From Delphinapterus leucas (taxonomy: Eukaryota; Chordata; Mammalia; Artiodactyla; Monodontidae), in NCBI RefSeq assembly GCF_002288925.2, contig NW_022098000.1, positions 18,992,246 through 19,056,245 on the forward strand: a DNA stretch of 64,000 bases, written 5' to 3'. Position 1 is the stretch's first letter; each line of letters opens with the position of its first letter. Below, one piece after another: positions 33,698-43,809 of this stretch. The notes beneath the pieces are model-generated. The model did not search any database and was not told the origin of the DNA. It worked only from the letters and a program-made list of their open reading frames with translations. A program made the translations under genes and the position numbers.

Positions 33698-34971
33698 GTA
33701 AGTACAGTGAATATGCCTGGTCCCTGTAGGGGAAGAGGGTACATACTGACCTTCTAGTTACTGGGTTTGAATCAGCCTTGTCTTGTTTTTCTCTTTCCTC
33801 AGATATGGATCTACAGTCACTTCTTTGAGCAACAAAGTATATTTAAGAGTGATCTCTGAGCATGTTCTATATAATCACAGTAGATACAGTCTCTATTTCT
33901 AACCCTTACCATCTCGTTTCTCATACTGTTTTCCTCTTTATTTACCCTGGAAAATCCAGGCACAACTCTGTTCTAATTTTCTTCCCAAATTCAACAACCC
34001 TATTTAATAAGAACCAAAATTCTTTAAAATGTGTAAGTTATAGTAAAAAACAATAGTTTCACATTATATTCATTTATGGAAGGAACTAATGGTTAAAAAT
34101 CAAGAATGAGAGCAAATACACAGGATAAAAGCCAAAGTTTCCAATCAATAAAAAACTTTTTATTCCTCTTCTTAGGTCACCTAGATATCCATTTAGATAC
34201 AGACTTCAATGCCGAACAAAACATAATGGTTAATTACTTAAGCTCTCGTACTTTTCTTCTCTAAAGTGAACCCTTATTCAGAAGTCAAGGGTGAATTTCA
34301 GAACCACTCTGTGAAAGACTGTCAACTGACCTCAATATGAATGAATTTTCTACATTTTCTGGTGGTTTGCCTCACCTGCTTGGGAAATTCCTGGAATGAA
34401 GAATAAAAATAGATATTCAGAGACCTGTGTGGTTATTTGATTCATCACCTTGTCACCAGAGGAAAATTCACATAATTTAATTCCCCACCCTCCTGTCTCT
34501 GTATTTTCTCTGCTGTCTGTCACAAGAAGGCAATGCAGATGCATAATAATGAGACCAGGCTAGGCAGCTACCCAAGGCACTTTTCTCAGTCTGGAAAGAG
34601 AGTCTTAATGATATTTACAGAAGTCTCTGGGAGGACAGTTGCATAAGCATTTGTCAACTTTCTTAAGAAAGTTTAGGAGACAAAAAATAGAGACAGCTGA
34701 GATCGAGAAAGAAGGTGGTACTAAAAACCATGGCAAACAGTATTTATATTTTTTCTCAGTCTAAAATCATATGATATGATGTAAGCTTTGCAATATTGAT
34801 GTATTTGTAAGGAAATGTCCTTGATCCAGACAGAATTTTATTCCAACTATATCTGAATATCAATAACAGAGAAAAATTAAATAAAGATATTTATTCAGAA
34901 TTGGAAGAAGAGTCTATTTGTGAACGACTTTCCATCAAAGACTTTATGTTGTTAATAGAGACATACTTAGA
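33698..34971. other. Unassigned sequence
   Basis: No gene or nameable repeat. The frame at 34901-35119 enters the L1 remnant to its right and is not independent. Confidence 0.4.
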
Positions 34972-35515
34972 GACATGCCCACTCTCACCACTCTTATTCA
35001 ACAAAATATTGGATGTCATAGCAAGAGTAATTAGGCAAGAAAAGGAAATAAAAGGCACTGAAGTTGGAAAGGAAGAAGTAAAACTGTCACTATTTGCAGG
35101 TGACATGATATTTATATAGAAAAACCTATGGACTTGACCAAAAAACTAAATGAAATAATAAATACAGTAAGGTGGTAGGATACAAAATCAACAGACAAAA
35201 ATATGTTGCATTTCTAAACAATGAGCTAGCAGAAAAAGAAATTAAGAAAGCAATCCCCTTTATAATTGCAACAATAAAATAACATAAAATAAAATACCTA
35301 AGAATAAGTTTAATCAAGGAGGTGAAAGACCTATACAATGAAAACTGTAAGACACTGTTGAAAAAAATTGAAGACACAAAAAAATGTAAATATATTTCAT
35401 CCTCATGGATTAGAAGAATTAACTTTGCTAAAATGTCCACATTCTCTAAAGCAATCTACAAATTCAATGAAAACCCTATCAAAATTCCAAGGACATTTTT
35501 CATGAAAACAGAATT
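34972..35515 (+). mobile_element. Old L1 ORF2 reverse-transcriptase remnant
   Basis: RT-domain text 'CPLSPLLFN' (from 34977) and '[10 protein letters not shown]' is readable before a stop at 35117-35119; further ORF2 order follows ('aaaacactg'-like 'gacactgttgaaaaaaattg', 'aaagcaatctacaaattcaa'). The catalytic motif is FAGD (35093-35104) where active L1s have FADD, so an essential Asp is lost, and several frameshifts follow. 3' truncated. Confidence 0.9.
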
Positions 35516-35639
35516 TATACATATATATATACACACAATATATATGATGATATATGTGATATATTTGATAAATTCAGCTGGTTAAATCTACTAGGAAGAA
35601 AACTAACCAGATTAACATGATAGTAATTGAAGGCTAGGG
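35516..35639. repeat. (TA)n-rich tract
   Basis: 35516-35575 is ATATAT/ACACA/TGATATAT simple sequence following the L1 remnant. Confidence 0.6.
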
Positions 35640-35985
35640 ATATTGAAGCATCCCACTTCTATCACTGAGTAGGTGACACATCCTAGCACCTGAACAAACA
35701 GGATGGGCCAGGCCTAGGAACCCAATGGGCTTCCTAAATTGGGTATATCCTCCACGTGGTTGGTATCTTTTTACTCATGCCTTACTCGTGCCTTACTCGT
35801 GCCTTATCTATCTTTGCTCTATAAATGGTTCCCAAAGGAAGGTCCCTGATTTCACTTCTGAACATCACTTTGCTGGGCTTTTCTGTGTGGAACTTGAATC
35901 ATTACCTTAAACATACTACATCCCAACCACTGACAGACCCTTCAAATAAATTTTTTGTTTTGCCATCTCAATTTCTATCAGTGAT
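35640..35985 (+). mobile_element. LTR-like fragment
   Basis: A TATA-like 'ctataaatgg' at about 35820 lies 130 bp before a polyadenylation-like 'tcaaataaattttttg' at about 35940, an LTR-type spacing. A short direct repeat of 'actcgtgccttactcgtgcc' type precedes the TATA. Termini and TSD are not found, so this is only a candidate. Confidence 0.35.
35773..35808. repeat. 11-bp tandem repeat, about three units
   Basis: 'actcatgcctt' then 'actcgtgcctt' twice, immediately upstream of the TATA-like box of the LTR candidate. Confidence 0.8.
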
Positions 35986-36235
35986 ATTGTCATTTTTTCC
36001 ATGTCCCAGGCGAATTCTAGAATTACCTTTGATTTTTCCTATTGTGCATCTTCTATTTGGTTGCTCTTTCATTCCTTTGGAAATCTCTCAGATGCACCTC
36101 TTCCTATAACTTCAGCTTCAGTCACTCACTTTCACACCCTCATATTACTTAAAGGATTAAGTAAATTGACACCTCAATCTAATGCATTCTGCACATTCCT
36201 GACAGCCTGATGCTCCTTAGTGAACATGTGAACCT
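35986..36235. other. Unassigned sequence
   Basis: Pyrimidine-rich, probably old repeat material; not named. Confidence 0.35.
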
Positions 36236-36685
36236 ATATTAGTTTCGTGGGGCTTCTGTAATAAACTTGCCACATTCTGGGTAGTTGAAAAATGACAGAA
36301 ATGTATTCTTTCACAGTCCTAGAGGCCGGAAGTTCAAAATCAAGGTGTTGGCAGGGCCAGGCTCCCTCTGAAGGCTACTGGAGAGAATCATGTACCCTTC
36401 TGTTCCTCTTCCAGCTTCTGGTGGCTCAAGTGTTCCTTGACTTGACAGTATAATTCCAATCACTGACTTCATCTTCATATGGCCTTCTCCCCTGTGTCTT
36501 TCTGTGTCAAATTTCCCTCTGCCTCTCTTTTATAAGGAATTATGTCATTGGACTTAGGGCCCCCTCTAACATCTGCAAAGATTCATTTTTTGTCCAGAGT
36601 TTTTTCCCAAACATTCACAGGTTCCAAGGGGTTAGGACATTGCCGTATCTTTCTGGGAGCCACTATTCAACTCACTACATACAGT
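36236..36685 (+). mobile_element. Old interspersed repeat, same family as 21842-22305
   Basis: 'tattagtttcgtggggcttc', 'cacagtcctagaggccggaa', 'gttcaaaatcaaggtgttgg' and 'attcaactcactacat' reproduce the order of the other copy and extend it at the 3' end. Family name not assigned. Confidence 0.65.
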
Positions 36686-36843
36686 AATAGCATATACTAC
36701 AAACAATGCATTTCCTTGATTTCCAAGTGGTCCTTGTCTGCTACTTTATCTACAATAGCAGTTGTTTTACAGTAGGGTTGATATCATAGATCAACTGATT
36801 CCCTTCATTCTGATTTAAGATGCTTCATCTCCAAACCCATTAC

Positions 36844-37989
36844 AGGCATACCTCGTTTTATTGCACTTCACTGTATTGCACTTGCAGATGTTGTGGTTTT
36901 TACAAGTTGAAAATCTGTGGCAACGCTGTGTGGAGCAAGTCTATTAGCGACATTTTTTCCAACAGCATTTGCTCACTTTATGTCTCTGTGCCCCATTTTG
37001 GCAATTCTCACAATATTCCAAAATTTTTCATTATTATAATATTTGTTGTGATGATCTGTGATCAGTGATCTTTTTTTCATTTATTTATTTATGTTATTTA
37101 TTTATTTTTGGCTGCATTGGGTCTTCGTTGCTGTGCATGGGCTTTCTCTAATTGCAGCGAGTGGGGGCTGCTCCTCGTTGCTTCTCGTTGTGGTGGCTTC
37201 TCTTGTTGTGGAGCATGGGCTCTATGCATGCGGGCTTCATTAGTTGTGCCTCGCAGGCTGTAGAGCGCAGGCTCAGTAGTTGTGGCGCACGGGCTTAGGT
37301 GCTCTGTAGCATATGGGATCTTCCTGGACCAGGGCTCAAACCCGTGTCCCCTGCATTGGAATGTGGATTCTTAACCACTGCGCCACCAGGGACGCCCAAT
37401 CAGTGATCTTTGATGTTACTACAGTAATTGTTTTGGGGTACCACGAACCATGCCATATAAGATGGTGAACTTAGTTCATAAATGTTGTGTGTGTTCTAAC
37501 TGCTCCACCAACCAGCCTTTCCTTCATCTCTCCTTGGGCCTCCCTATTCCCTAATACACCACAGTATTGAAATTAGACCGACTGATAACACTTTAATGGC
37601 CTCTAGGTGTTCAAATGAAACGGAAAGTCCAGCAAACTTCACTGCTGTATTATTTTAAGAAACTGACACAACCAACCTTCAGCAACCACCACCCTGATCA
37701 GTCAACAGTCATCAGGACGGAGGCAAGACCCTCCACCAGCAAAAAGATCACAACTCGCTGAAAGCTCAGGTGATAGTTGGCATTTTTTAGCAATAAAGTA
37801 TTTTTTAATGAAAGTGTATACACTGGTTTTTAGACACAATGCTATTCCACAGTTAACAGTCTACAGAATAGTGAAAACATAACATATGCACCAGGAAACC
37901 AAAAACTTTCTGTGACTCACTTTACTGAGATATGCACTTTATTGAAGTACTCTGGAACTGAACCCACAATAGGTCCAGGGCATGCGTGT
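36844..37989 (+). mobile_element. Tigger1-type DNA transposon, internally deleted
   Basis: The left end 'caggcatacctcgttttatt' and the right end 'ttactgagatatgcacttta ... gcatgcgtg' are the terminal inverted repeats of Tigger1 (pogo-like), next to TA on both sides. The subterminal text 'gatcagtgatctttgatgtt', 'ccaaccagcctttcc' and 'aatggcctctaggtgttcaa' is the 5' non-coding part. The transposase is missing: sequence passes from the 5' part directly to the 3' part near 37630-37690. A CHR-2 SINE is inserted at 37074-37398. Confidence 0.9.
37074..37398 (-). mobile_element. CHR-2-type SINE inside Tigger1
   Basis: Antisense copy from a T/A-rich tail through 'ttggctgcattgggtcttcg' to the head 'gcgccaccagggacgccc'. 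A 13-bp TSD, 'atcagtgatcttt', at 37061-37073 and 37399-37411 fixes both ends and restores the Tigger1 text when removed. Confidence 0.95.
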
Positions 37990-38455
37990 ATTATTATCTC
38001 TTGACATTGAGCTCTGAGACTTTTTATACTATATGAGAAAGCTTAAATTGTAATTTTTTTTTCATTCCATGACTCAATTTTCTTATTTGCGGAAGGAGAT
38101 AGCAATAATACATACTTTACACGGTTAGTGTCACAGCTAAGTAAAACAATATGCTTGAGGTAATTTGCAAATTGAAATCAGTGTACAAAAGATATAATTA
38201 AAAGTCCAACGACTATAATCAACTTGTAAGCCTTTGAAGTTAAGAAAACATCTTCTGCTTTGTGGCAGTTATATAATAGTTGTCTACTCAACAGTTATCT
38301 GAACTCCACCTCCGTGCCAGTTATTTCTGACTGGTAGGGCCTGTCCCCATCCAGGGTGACATAGTCATTCTGGATAATGGAACCCGAGAGAAAGGCCCTT
38401 GAGAGATCTGAGGGAAAGATTTTCATCCTTGAGAGAGAGAGATAAACAAGGAAAA
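37990..38455. other. Unassigned sequence
   Basis: AT-rich; no recognised element. Confidence 0.4.
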
Positions 38456-38516
38456 ACTACTGTGTGTGTCAGTGCGCGCGCACGCATGTGTGTGTGTTTG
38501 TGTGTGTATGTGTGTT
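38456..38516. repeat. (GT)n microsatellite with a GCGC interruption
   Basis: GTGTGTGT, then CAGTGCGCGCGCACGC, then further GT units; alternating purine-pyrimidine throughout. Confidence 0.9.
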
Positions 38517-39894
38517 ATTATAATTGTGTGAATATAAGATACCCTGAGTTATATCAGCCACTTTGTAAACACAGAGTGTTTCTGAGAAGAAAAGTCAGCA
38601 GGCTGAGCTTTCCCCAGTTTAAAGAAGAATAGACTGGATTTTTGATGATTTAAGTCACTATATTAATTCTAAAGCTGCACGCTTTCAAATCTCAAGTGAG
38701 AAAACACATTCTTATTGTTTAAGCCAGTATTTCGCTATTTGCTGGCGAGAGCATCCTAACTAACATTCCCCCCTCCAACTATTTCCTTATCTAGGCACAG
38801 ATTAGATGCTTAGCATTTTCACAGACTGATTATATTATATTACTCTTTGTTATATTTGTGTTAGCTGTTAGGGCAGTTAATATCCTTATTCATTTTGTGA
38901 GACAAAGAAATAAAATCTTAAGACACTAAAGAAACATCATCCAGGTTATATGACAATATGCCTAACTGAATTTCACAGACCCAAGACTGGAAGCAAACAA
39001 GATTAAAATCAAAAGAAGACATGCTTTAAGTAAGAAAAAATAAAAAGCTGATATAAAAATTTAAAGTATGCTCCAGAGCAGAGTTTTGCAATACACTCTT
39101 TGAAGATTAGAAAACAAGGTTTCACAGCTTCATACCTAACCATCCACTATTCCCTGATTGTGGTTACTACTCAGATTTTCTCTAATGTATATTTTTCCCA
39201 TTCTGACATCTTTTACTTGTAAGCTCAACACTATCAAATGTAAGGAAATTCTGGCCTGTAGTGAACTTAAATTCAGAATCACTGACCTAACATGCTCAGG
39301 AAGACTCAGATTTATGGGTAATGGTTTCTTGGGGATGTGGCCTTAAACAATCTCAATTTTATTATTAGAATCTAAGTTACCTAAATCACTTCATCACGAG
39401 GGTTTCAAAAACTGTTTTTCAGGCTGTAATCAAGATATAAATTGCATCAAATAAATTTTACCAGGTGAGCAATCAGAAGTGCTGAACAATTGCTTTCCAA
39501 TTCTCTCCTAGCCAGCAATTCAGCTCTCAGCAAGAAGACACAATGTTTCTTGAATGACTGATGAATTCCCTTCTCAAATGACTGCAGGATGCTGGATGCA
39601 CTGCTTGCAGGAAAGCTGCTGATTGTTTAGCGGCTAAACTGGTTTTATGACCCACAGAATTGATTAGGGACCTAGTGGATGTCCACAGCAGCTGGCCAAG
39701 CTGAAGTCAGCCCATTTGTGGTCACAGCTGGAGAAGCCATCTTCCAGATGTCAGGGCGGAGAAACCTGCTTTGAGAGCACCAGCTGCAGTGGCTAGTGGA
39801 ACTGCCTAGGCAGCTGCTGTACTAGCCTTGTCTCTTTACGCTGCCAAATTCAGCAGGATCTTCACTTAGACTTAGTTTGTGTTTTCTGTTTGTT
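38517..39894. other. Unassigned sequence
   Basis: 38810-39000 may hold a highly diverged MIR. 39570-39830 is more GC-rich but shows no exon signals or named repeat. Confidence 0.35.
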
Positions 39895-40057
39895 TGTTTG
39901 TTCACTTGCTTTGTTTTTTAGATTCCACATATAAGTGAAATCATATGGTATTTGTCTTTCTCTGTCTGACTTATTTCACTTAGCATAATACCTTTCAGAT
40001 CCATCCATGTTGCTACCATTAGCAAGGTACACAGTGGAATATTACTCAGCCATAACT
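39895..40057 (-). mobile_element. Short L1 3' fragment with a small inverted end
   Basis: 39905-40020 is antisense L1 ('gattccacatataagtgaaa', 'ctgacttatttcacttagca'). At about 40024-40057 the strand flips to sense L1 ('cagtggaatattactcagcc'), which in L1 order lies just upstream of the first piece. A reduced 5' inversion is the simplest reading. Confidence 0.75.
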
Positions 40058-41114
40058 CTTATTTCTTTGAGCCCATTTTCAGTCCTACTCTCCTTCTTTT
40101 CTCTAGGACTCTGATTACATAAATATCAGATCAGGGTGCATGTCCTACTCTATATAACACAATTCATCAGTAACTCAATAATGTAAAACATCTCAGATGT
40201 AGTAAATGTTAATTGTAAAGAAATTCAGAAACAACTGATAAGCCAAAAGAAGGAATTAGAAACCATACCCACCATATCTTCACCCCACCCCACAGACAAT
40301 ATGATTAACCTTTTCATCTTTACCCTTCTCTCTGGAAATACACTGCTTTCTCTCTGGGAATAAATATGCCCATGAGTATACATATAGAATCAAATAAAAT
40401 GAGTTTATAGAATGAACATCATGTATTGTGATCTGCTTTTCCCACTTGACAACAGACCTTAAACTGCTTTCATGGTAAATGTCACAAATATGTTAAACTC
40501 TTTGTAAGTCATGAGACAGCATTTGGATGGATTCACCAACCTTTTTGCCCTGTAACCAGCCTCATCTCTTCTGATTCAAATCTGTCTGGGAAAATTCCCT
40601 GCAGAATTCTAAGCCCTGCTTTTGCCAAATTTCAAGCCCTGTCATTGCCCCACACGGTTAGCAGCTGCCTAACAAATCTTCTTCCTAAAATGCTGAACAT
40701 GACTCTTGACATCTGCTCCGCTGCTGTGTCTCCTCCAGAAGACTAAAATGAAGGGCAAAGTTTTCTTTTAATTTTTATTTTCTCTGCAGCACTTAAATAT
40801 AGGGGAAAAAAAGGAGCATGTTATCTCTCTGGAGAGGAAAAATTCCATTAGATTTTTGCCACTAATTCATAAATAATGCAGATAGTGCCATGATTTTTTT
40901 TTTTTTCAGCTTTTAAAGTCTGTGAAAAAAGGCATTTATGGAGCAAGTTATCAGTGAAAGCATAGCCATAAAAGGCCAGTTTAATTCCCTTATAAAGAAA
41001 ATAGTTTCATGTTGTTTACATAGGTCATTTATATAAAAATTGATATTCTAATTAAGATCACTCATGTATTTTTATGAAATCAGGTTCCTCAATACTTTCT
41101 ACCGGATGCGACTT
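40058..41114. other. Unassigned sequence
   Basis: A T12 run lies at about 40897-40908. No gene or nameable repeat. Confidence 0.4.
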
Positions 41115-41245
41115 CTTAACATGGATCCAATGGTTTAACCATATGGGTTGAAATCCCAGCTCTTTCATCACTTCTACACATACACACAGAAACCCACACA
41201 CACCCTGAAACAAGTCATTTAATTTCTTTGAGCCTTAACTTCTTT
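41115..41245 (+). mobile_element. MIR SINE, left part (split by L1)
   Basis: 'ggttgaaatcccagctcttt' then 'caagtcatttaatttctttg' and 'gagccttaacttcttt' follow sense MIR. The element continues after the L1 at 42195. A CA-rich interruption lies at 41176-41205. Confidence 0.75.
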
Positions 41246-42194
41246 TTTTTTAATTGAAGTATAGTTGATTTGCAATATTATATTAGTATCAGGTAAACAG
41301 CATAGTGATTCAGTATTTTTATAGATCATACTCCATTTAAGTTTATTACAAAATAATGGCTATTATTACCTGTGCTATACAATATATCCTTATTGCTTAT
41401 CTATTTTATACATAGTAGTGTGTATCTCTTAATCCCATATACCTATCTTGCCCTTCCCTCCTTCTTTCTCCTCACTGGCATCCACTAGTTTGTTTTCTGT
41501 GTCTGTGAGTCTGTTTCTGCTTTGCTATGTACATTCATTTGTGTTATATTTTTAGACTTCAGATATGTGATACAGTATTTGTCTTTCTCTGTAGGATTTA
41601 TTCCACTAAGCATAATTCTCTCTAGGTCCATCCACATGTTGCAAATGGCAGAATTTCATTCTTTCATGGCAGAGTAATATTCCATTGTGTATATATACCA
41701 CATCTTCTTTATCCATTTGTCTATTCTACAAAGCTACAGTAATCAAAACAGCATGGTACTGGCACAAAAACAGACACATAACTCAAGGTAACAGAATAGA
41801 GAGCCCAGAAATAAATTCACACACTTATGTTCAATTAATCTATGACAAAGGAGGCAAGAATATACAATGGAGAAAAAGCAGTCTCAATAAGTGATGCTGG
41901 GAAGACAGCACAGCTACATGTAAAAGAATGAGGACATTTCCTCACACCATGTACAAAAATAAACTCAAAATGGATTAAAGATCTAAATGTAAGACAGTAT
42001 GGAGTTTCCTCAAAAGACTAAAAATAGAACTACCATATGATCCAGCAATTCCACTCCACTCCTGGGTATACATCCAAAACAAAAAACAAAAACCACCAGA
42101 AACAGTAATTCGAAAATATACATTCAATCCAATGTTTGTAGCAGCACTACATACAACAGCCAAGATATGGAAGCAACCCAAGTGTCTATCAACA
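41246..42194 (-). mobile_element. LINE-1 with inverted 5' segment, inserted in a MIR
   Basis: 41246-41730 is antisense L1 3' UTR and ORF2 end, beginning with the T-run complement of its poly-A ('ttttaattgaagtatagttg') and including 'gtaatattccattgtgtata'. At about 41731 the strand flips: 41731-42194 is sense ORF2 ('acaaagctacagtaatcaaa', 'gatccagcaattccact'). The inverted part itself lacks several hundred bases of ORF2 at about 41994, where 'aaatgtaag' jumps to 'acagtatggag'. The TSD 'gagcct[t/g]aacttcttt' at 41230-41245 and 42195-42210 brackets the whole element. Confidence 0.92.
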
Positions 42195-42290
42195 GAGCCT
42201 GAACTTCTTTATCTAGAAATAAAGGACAAAATAATTTCAACTTACCAGGATTTGAAAATCACAAATTATAATGTATTTAGTAAGTTTTTT
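42195..42290 (+). mobile_element. MIR SINE, right part (split by L1)
   Basis: 'gagcctgaacttctttatct' then 'agaaataaaggacaaaataa' continues the MIR interrupted at 41245 (consensus: CTCAGTTTCTTCATCTGTAAAATG...). Confidence 0.6.
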
Positions 42291-42806
42291 AAATGTGTGA
42301 AACTTTATAAAAGTGGAAGTTTTAGTGGTATTTTAAACTAGTTCCAGTTATTCGACACACAAACAAAATAAACTGTAGTTGACTTACAGCTTTATACAGT
42401 TCAGATGTTCCCTCCATTTTGAAGGAAGTTTGACATTGCAAAGAATTAGTAAAATTATACTTATTTTTAGCAATATAGTTATATGTGTTTCTGTAGCATT
42501 TCTTCTTAATAAATGTCTTCCACAACATGAAACATCTCTATTTTCCTGAGTATATCACAGACAAACTAAGGCAGGAATAAGTCCAGGATAGCTGAGTCTG
42601 AGGAAGAGACAGAATGAAAGCCAAACTTTATAATTACTCTCTCTATATATATATTTGCTTTCAATGGTTTCTTACATAAAATGGCCTGCAGAAATGAGTT
42701 GTTTAAATCTGCAGCGGCCTCAGGGGAGTACCATTTTCCTGGTGCTTCTGGTCCCAGATATCTTTACTATTGCTTCTCATAGAGATCCTGTATATGGTTT
42801 AGTACA
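42291..42806. other. Unassigned sequence
   Basis: AT-rich, with a short TA run at about 42643-42653. Nothing recognised. Confidence 0.4.
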
Positions 42807-43017
42807 AGTGGTTCTCAAACGGGGACTATTCTGCCTCCCAGGGTATGTCTGTAAATATCTGGAGACATTTTGGGTTGTCACAATTTAGGAGATTTCTCCT
42901 GGCATCTAATAGGCAGAGGCGACATGCTGCTAAACATTCTGCAATGCCCTGAACAGCTCCCATAATAAAGAATAATCCAGCCCAAAATGTCTACAGTGTT
43001 GAGGTGGAGAAACTCTG
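42807..43017 (+). mobile_element. MER20 (hAT-Charlie-type non-autonomous transposon)
   Basis: Near full length: starts 'agtggttctcaaac', contains 'gtctgtaaatatctggagac' and 'ttgggttgtcacaattt', 'catgctgctaaacattctgc', and ends 'gttgaggtggagaaactctg', the inverted end. No 8-bp TSD is readable. Confidence 0.9.
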
Positions 43018-43608
43018 GGCTGGTGGCATCTCATACATTTGTGGTTGGTTCTGAATTAGAATTAAAGGAATCCTTCTCTCCAGGGTGGTGCAGTGCTAGC
43101 CCATCAACTCAAAACTGTGGGAGGCAGTAGCAACAGAGACAGGGAATCCTTCCTCACCTTTGCAGTTCAGTGGAAGTCCAAATACAAGTGGGCCAACGGG
43201 GACTTTACCTATATTTATGAGCTATCTCCTCTCTATCTATCTCCCTGGCTGTTGTTTGCTTAATAAATCAAGAACGCAGCAACTTCTCATCATCTTGCCT
43301 TCTGAGTCTGATGCAGCCAGTGCTCATTCTTCCTCGCTTGATTCAGTTGGGGCTCATTTTGTATATCTGATTATTATTTAGAGAGAAACTAGATAGGCTT
43401 GTATAACTTTAGAGTCAGGCTTGCTTAAGGCTTGCTTATAGTAAATGATGAGTACTCACCAACCAAAATTATATTTCAGACACTATTTTCCTGTCCTCTT
43501 CAACATTCTTCTATGCGCCAGTGATTTTATAAAGCTGCCTACAAAATAGTCTTCTTCATTACAGTGTTTATGATAATATTCTATGATGTGTATTGCAAAC
43601 ACAAACTT
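43018..43608. other. Unassigned sequence
   Basis: 43060-43370 is less AT-rich, and 'ttgcttaataaatcaagaac' could be a polyadenylation-like signal, but no element or gene is supported. Confidence 0.4.
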
Positions 43609-43726
43609 TCTTTTTTTTTTTGGCTGTGCCTGGCAGCATGCGGGATCTTAGTTCCCAGACCAGGGATGGGACCCGTGCCGCCTGCAGTGGAAAAACAGAG
43701 CTCTTAACCACTGGGGAATTCCCCAC
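43609..43726 (-). mobile_element. Short CHR-type SINE
   Basis: Antisense copy of only about 118 bp: T-run, 'ggctgtgcctggcagcatgc', 'ccagaccagggatgggaccc' and the head 'cactggggaattcccc'. It lacks the central tail unit of the longer CHR-2 copies. Confidence 0.8.
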
Positions 43727-43809
43727 ATGCAACTTTTTTTTTTTTTTTTAATTTTTCTCCCTCCCCCCTTCCCATCTACTGGTTCCATAAGGGCAGGTTT
43801 CATATACGC
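43727..43809. other. T-rich sequence between a SINE and an L1
   Basis: A T-run at about 43734-43749 is followed by a pyrimidine-rich segment and unique sequence up to the L1 tail. Confidence 0.5.

Noticed and set aside
36844..37068. Frames overlapping Tigger1 (such as 36820-37068)
   Set aside because: They cover the non-coding 5' end of Tigger1; the transposase is deleted.
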